Below are positions 60,980-64,000 of a DNA stretch of 64,000 nt, piece after piece. The notes under the pieces were generated by a model, which had not been told where the DNA came from, did not search any database, and was given only the letters and a program-made list of their open reading frames with translations. The DNA is from JBMNMS01 sp050953445. Its GTDB lineage: Bacteria; Bacillota; Clostridia; Peptostreptococcales; Anaerovoracaceae. How positions within the stretch are numbered: position 1 is the first letter of the stretch; every line of letters begins with the position of its first letter. Location of the stretch: NCBI GenBank assembly GCA_050953445.1, contig JBMNMS010000001.1, forward strand, positions 1,178,001 to 1,242,000. The letters are read 5' to 3'. A program made the translations under genes and the position numbers.

Positions 60980-63900
60980 TTGCACGAATTAAACAACTTT
61001 GAATCATTAAAAATCAGTTTGGCATCTACGGAAAAGATCTTAAGCTGGTCCAGGGGTGAGGTTAAAAAGCCTGAGACCATAAATTACAGGACCCTTAAAC
61101 CTGAAAAGGAAGGCCTGTTTTGTGAAAAAATCTTTGGCCCTACCAAGGATTGGGAATGCCACTGTGGAAAATATAAAAGGATTCGCTACAAAGGGATCAT
61201 ATGCGATCGCTGTGGAGTTGAAGTCACAAAAGCCAAGGTTAGAAGGGAGCGGATGGGGCATATTGAGTTAGCTGCACCCGTATCCCATATCTGGTATTTC
61301 AAAGGGATTCCCAGCCGCATGGGACTCGTGTTGGATATTTCGCCGCGAAATTTAGAAAAGGTACTTTATTTTGCCGCCTATATCGTTACGGATCCGGGAA
61401 ATACGGATCTGGGATACAAGGAGATTCTGACAGAACAGCAATACAGAGAGGCCAGGGATATTCACGGGACTGAATTCCATGCTGCAATGGGGGCCGATGC
61501 CATCTTAGATCTTTTAAAGCAGATCGATTTGGATGAGCTGGCGGAAACCTTGAGAAAAAAGCTGTCGGAAAGCACGGGGCAAAAGAAGGTCAGAATAGTC
61601 AGAAGGCTCGAGGTAATCGAGGCTCTCCGGGCTTCAGGAAACAGGCCGGAGTGGATGATATTGCAGGTTATCCCTGTGATACCACCGGATTTAAGACCTA
61701 TGGTACAGTTGGACGGTGGCAGATTTGCAACATCTGATCTTAATGATTTATATCGGAGGGTAATAAACAGGAATAACAGGCTTAAAAGACTGTTGGATCT
61801 TGGAGCTCCGGATATAATAGTGCGCAACGAAAAACGCATGCTGCAGGAGGCTGTGGATGCGTTGATAGATAATGGAAGAAGAGGCAGACCGGTTACAGGT
61901 CCCGGTTCCAGACCCTTGAAGTCACTATCTGATATGCTAAAGGGAAAACAAGGTCGTTTTAGACAGAATTTGCTGGGCAAAAGAGTTGACTATTCGGGAC
62001 GTTCGGTAATTGTAGTAGGGCCGGAATTGAAGTTTTATCAATGCGGATTGCCTAAGAAAATGGCCTTAGAGTTGTTTAAGCCGTTTATAATGAAGCGTTT
62101 GGTCGAAGAAGGCCATGCCCATAATATTAAGAGTGCAAAAAGAATGGCTGAAAAGGTCAGACCTGAAGTTTGGGATGTGCTGGATGAGGTGATAAAGGAG
62201 CATCCTGTGCTTCTCAATCGTGCTCCCACCCTTCACAGATTAGGAATTCAAGCATTTGAGCCGGTTCTGGTTGAAGGGAAGGCAATCAAGCTTCATCCCC
62301 TTGTCTGCACTGCATATAATGCAGACTTTGACGGGGATCAGATGGCGGTTCACGTACCCCTTTCTGTGGAAGCCCAGGCGGAAGCCAGATTTTTAATGCT
62401 ATCGGTCAATAATATATTGGCTCCCAAGGACGGATTCCCCATTACGACACCCACACAGGATATGATTTTGGGAAGCTATTACCTGACTCACCCCGGAATG
62501 GAAGAACGTAATGTGGAAGCGGAAAAGGGCGATGGAAAGGTTTTCACCGATTATGATGAAATGCTGATGGCATACGCCAATGGGGTGGTTGGTATACATG
62601 CAAGGGTCAAGGTAAGGGTTTACGCTGATGGAGATAAGGTTGGGAAATTGGTTGAATCCACCGTTGGCCGATTCATCTTTAACGAGAAGATACCTCAAAC
62701 CCTTGGTTATGTAGACAGAGAAAAGGATCCTTACTCACTGGAGATTGATTTCCTTTGTGATAAGAAAAAACTTTCTCAGATAATAGACAGATGTTACAGG
62801 AAATATGGAAATACTGTTACGGCGAATATGCTTGACTATATTAAGGATATAGGTTTCCATTATTCAACGGTGGGAGCCATAACCATAAGTGTTTCTGATA
62901 TGGAAATACCGGAAGCTAAAAGTGAAATCCTTAAAAATGCTTATGAGATGGTGGATAAATACGGAGCTGCCTACAGAAAGGGACTCATGTCCAACAGTGA
63001 GCGTTATGAAAGGGTAATAAAAACGTGGAATACGGCAACAGATGAGGTTGCCAACGCCTTGATGGATTCCCTTTCAACATTGAACAACCTGTATGTAATG
63101 GCTCATTCAGGTGCCAGGGGAAGCAAAAAACAGATTCAGCAGATAAGCGGTATGAGGGGACTGATGGCAAACGCTTCCGGTCGCACGATTGAGATTCCAA
63201 TAACATCCAATTTCAGGGAAGGTTTATCGGTACTGGAGTATTTCACATCCACAAACGGAGCCAGAAAGGGACTGGCAGATACTGCTTTGCGTACGGCGGA
63301 TTCCGGATATCTGACTCGAAGGTTGGTTGATGTAAGCCATAACGTTATCGTAAGGGAGCAGGATTGTGTAACCGATGAAGGAATTGCGGTAAGAGCCTTT
63401 GCCGATGGCAAGGAAATAATAGAACCCCTCAAGCTCAGGATAATAGGAAGAACGGCATTGACGGATATTGTAAATCCCAAGACCGGTGAAATCATAGTGG
63501 AGGCGGATCATGAAATTATGGAGGATCATGCCGATGCAATCGAGGAAGCTGGAATTGAAGTTGTGGCTATTCGCTCGGTTATGACCTGTAAAAGCACCAA
63601 TGGTATTTGCGGCAAATGTTACGGTCGCAACTTAGCTACAGGGGAGCCGGTGAATATCGGTGAAGCTGTGGGGATTACTGCGGCCCAGTCAATCGGAGAA
63701 CCCGGAACCCAATTGACGATGCGTACCTTCCATACCGGAGGTGTTGCAGGTAGTGATATAACCCAGGGTCTTCCCAGAGTTGAGGAACTATTTGAGGCAA
63801 GAAGACCTAAGGGGCTTGCTGAAATATGTGAGGCCGATGGGACAGTGGTTTCTATAGCTACAAGAAAGGATAATAAAATAGAGGTTCGCATACAGGGCGA

Positions 63901-64000
63901 AGAGGAAAAGGCATATGTAGTGCCTTATGGCGCAAGGCTAAGGGTTTCGGAGGGTGACTTCCTTCAAGCCGGCGATGCCATTACCCAGGGACCGTTAAAC
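60980..64000 (+). CDS. rpoC: RNA polymerase beta' subunit (3' end outside window)
   Basis: Starts at TTG 60980 with 'gaagggagag' upstream, reading M-H-E-L-N-N-F-E-S-L-K; 1007 codons are visible and remain open at the right edge. N-terminal zinc ribbon Cys60-x-Cys62...Cys75-x-x-Cys78, 'KRVDYSGRSVIVVGP', the catalytic magnesium motif 'NADFDGDQMAVH' (Asp449, Asp451, Asp453), trigger-loop and bridge-helix region, and the second zinc site starting with 'CKSTNGICGKCYG'. 65 bp after rpoB, same transcript. Confidence 0.98.
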   Translation, partial: MHELNNFESLKISLASTEKILSWSRGEVKKPETINYRTLKPEKEGLFCEKIFGPTKDWECHCGKYKRIRYKGIICDRCGVEVTKAKVRRERMGHIELAAPVSHIWYFKGIPSRMGLVLDISPRNLEKVLYFAAYIVTDPGNTDLGYKEILTEQQYREARDIHGTEFHAAMGADAILDLLKQIDLDELAETLRKKLSESTGQKKVRIVRRLEVIEALRASGNRPEWMILQVIPVIPPDLRPMVQLDGGRFATSDLNDLYRRVINRNNRLKRLLDLGAPDIIVRNEKRMLQEAVDALIDNGRRGRPVTGPGSRPLKSLSDMLKGKQGRFRQNLLGKRVDYSGRSVIVVGPELKFYQCGLPKKMALELFKPFIMKRLVEEGHAHNIKSAKRMAEKVRPEVWDVLDEVIKEHPVLLNRAPTLHRLGIQAFEPVLVEGKAIKLHPLVCTAYNADFDGDQMAVHVPLSVEAQAEARFLMLSVNNILAPKDGFPITTPTQDMILGSYYLTHPGMEERNVEAEKGDGKVFTDYDEMLMAYANGVVGIHARVKVRVYADGDKVGKLVESTVGRFIFNEKIPQTLGYVDREKDPYSLEIDFLCDKKKLSQIIDRCYRKYGNTVTANMLDYIKDIGFHYSTVGAITISVSDMEIPEAKSEILKNAYEMVDKYGAAYRKGLMSNSERYERVIKTWNTATDEVANALMDSLSTLNNLYVMAHSGARGSKKQIQQISGMRGLMANASGRTIEIPITSNFREGLSVLEYFTSTNGARKGLADTALRTADSGYLTRRLVDVSHNVIVREQDCVTDEGIAVRAFADGKEIIEPLKLRIIGRTALTDIVNPKTGEIIVEADHEIMEDHADAIEEAGIEVVAIRSVMTCKSTNGICGKCYGRNLATGEPVNIGEAVGITAAQSIGEPGTQLTMRTFHTGGVAGSDITQGLPRVEELFEARRPKGLAEICEADGTVVSIATRKDNKIEVRIQGEEEKAYVVPYGARLRVSEGDFLQAGDAITQGPLN

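Overview
The window reads as chromosomal DNA of an anaerobic, probably endospore-forming member of the Clostridia (Bacillota). The grounds are a PolC-type replicase, sigma-H, a DacF-like D,D-carboxypeptidase, a SleL-like GH18 hydrolase, an FMN riboswitch ahead of ribU, an L10 leader, MEP-pathway isoprenoid genes, strong AGGAGG-type ribosome binding sites with many TTG/GTG starts, and SLH-anchored surface proteins. The genus cannot be fixed from the sequence alone. Nearly all genes are on the + strand; only serCA and a dead IS element are on the - strand.

Region 1 (1-16.9 kb) is the accessory part. It begins inside a repetitive surface protein with four ~122-residue repeats. Next comes a decayed IS3-family element (about 2.58-3.47 kb), then a degenerate receiver protein and a 2325-residue SLH surface protein. 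A signalling cassette follows: a membrane pseudokinase, an intact histidine kinase and a LuxR-type regulator. A TnpB stub separates kinase from regulator, and two REP-like palindromes bracket the cassette. Small genes follow (DUF4230, cupin, a 79-residue repeat protein).

Region 2 (16.9-36.3 kb) is housekeeping: a rubrerythrin-like protein, tex, a NifU-like protein, a CapA-like protein, a histidyl-tRNA synthetase, an M20 dipeptidase and FMN riboswitch-ribU. Then comes the pyrH-frr-(PASTA)-uppS-cdsA-dxr-rseP-ispG-polC cluster. The PolC lacks the usual inserted 3'-5' exonuclease but keeps a complete set of PHP metal ligands. A GH18 protein follows.

Region 3 (36.3-48.4 kb) holds tRNA-Arg, a glycine-zipper protein, serCA (reverse strand), an archaeal-type phosphoglycerate mutase and dacF. 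It then carries a five-gene dlt-like cluster: amino-acid adenylation enzyme, GNAT acyltransferase, carrier protein, MBOAT, and a fusion of an SGNH/DltD-like domain with a CE4 polysaccharide deacetylase. This is the best candidate in the window for an undescribed system: an envelope or exopolysaccharide acylation/deacetylation pathway.

Region 4 (48.4-64 kb) is the conserved mrnC-rlmB-sigH neighbourhood, here carrying thyA and a DHFR gene. It continues with tRNA-Thr-tuf and the rpmG-secE-nusG-rplKA-rplJL-rpoBC block, with promoters, the L10 leader and attenuator-like hairpins. rpoC runs off the right edge.
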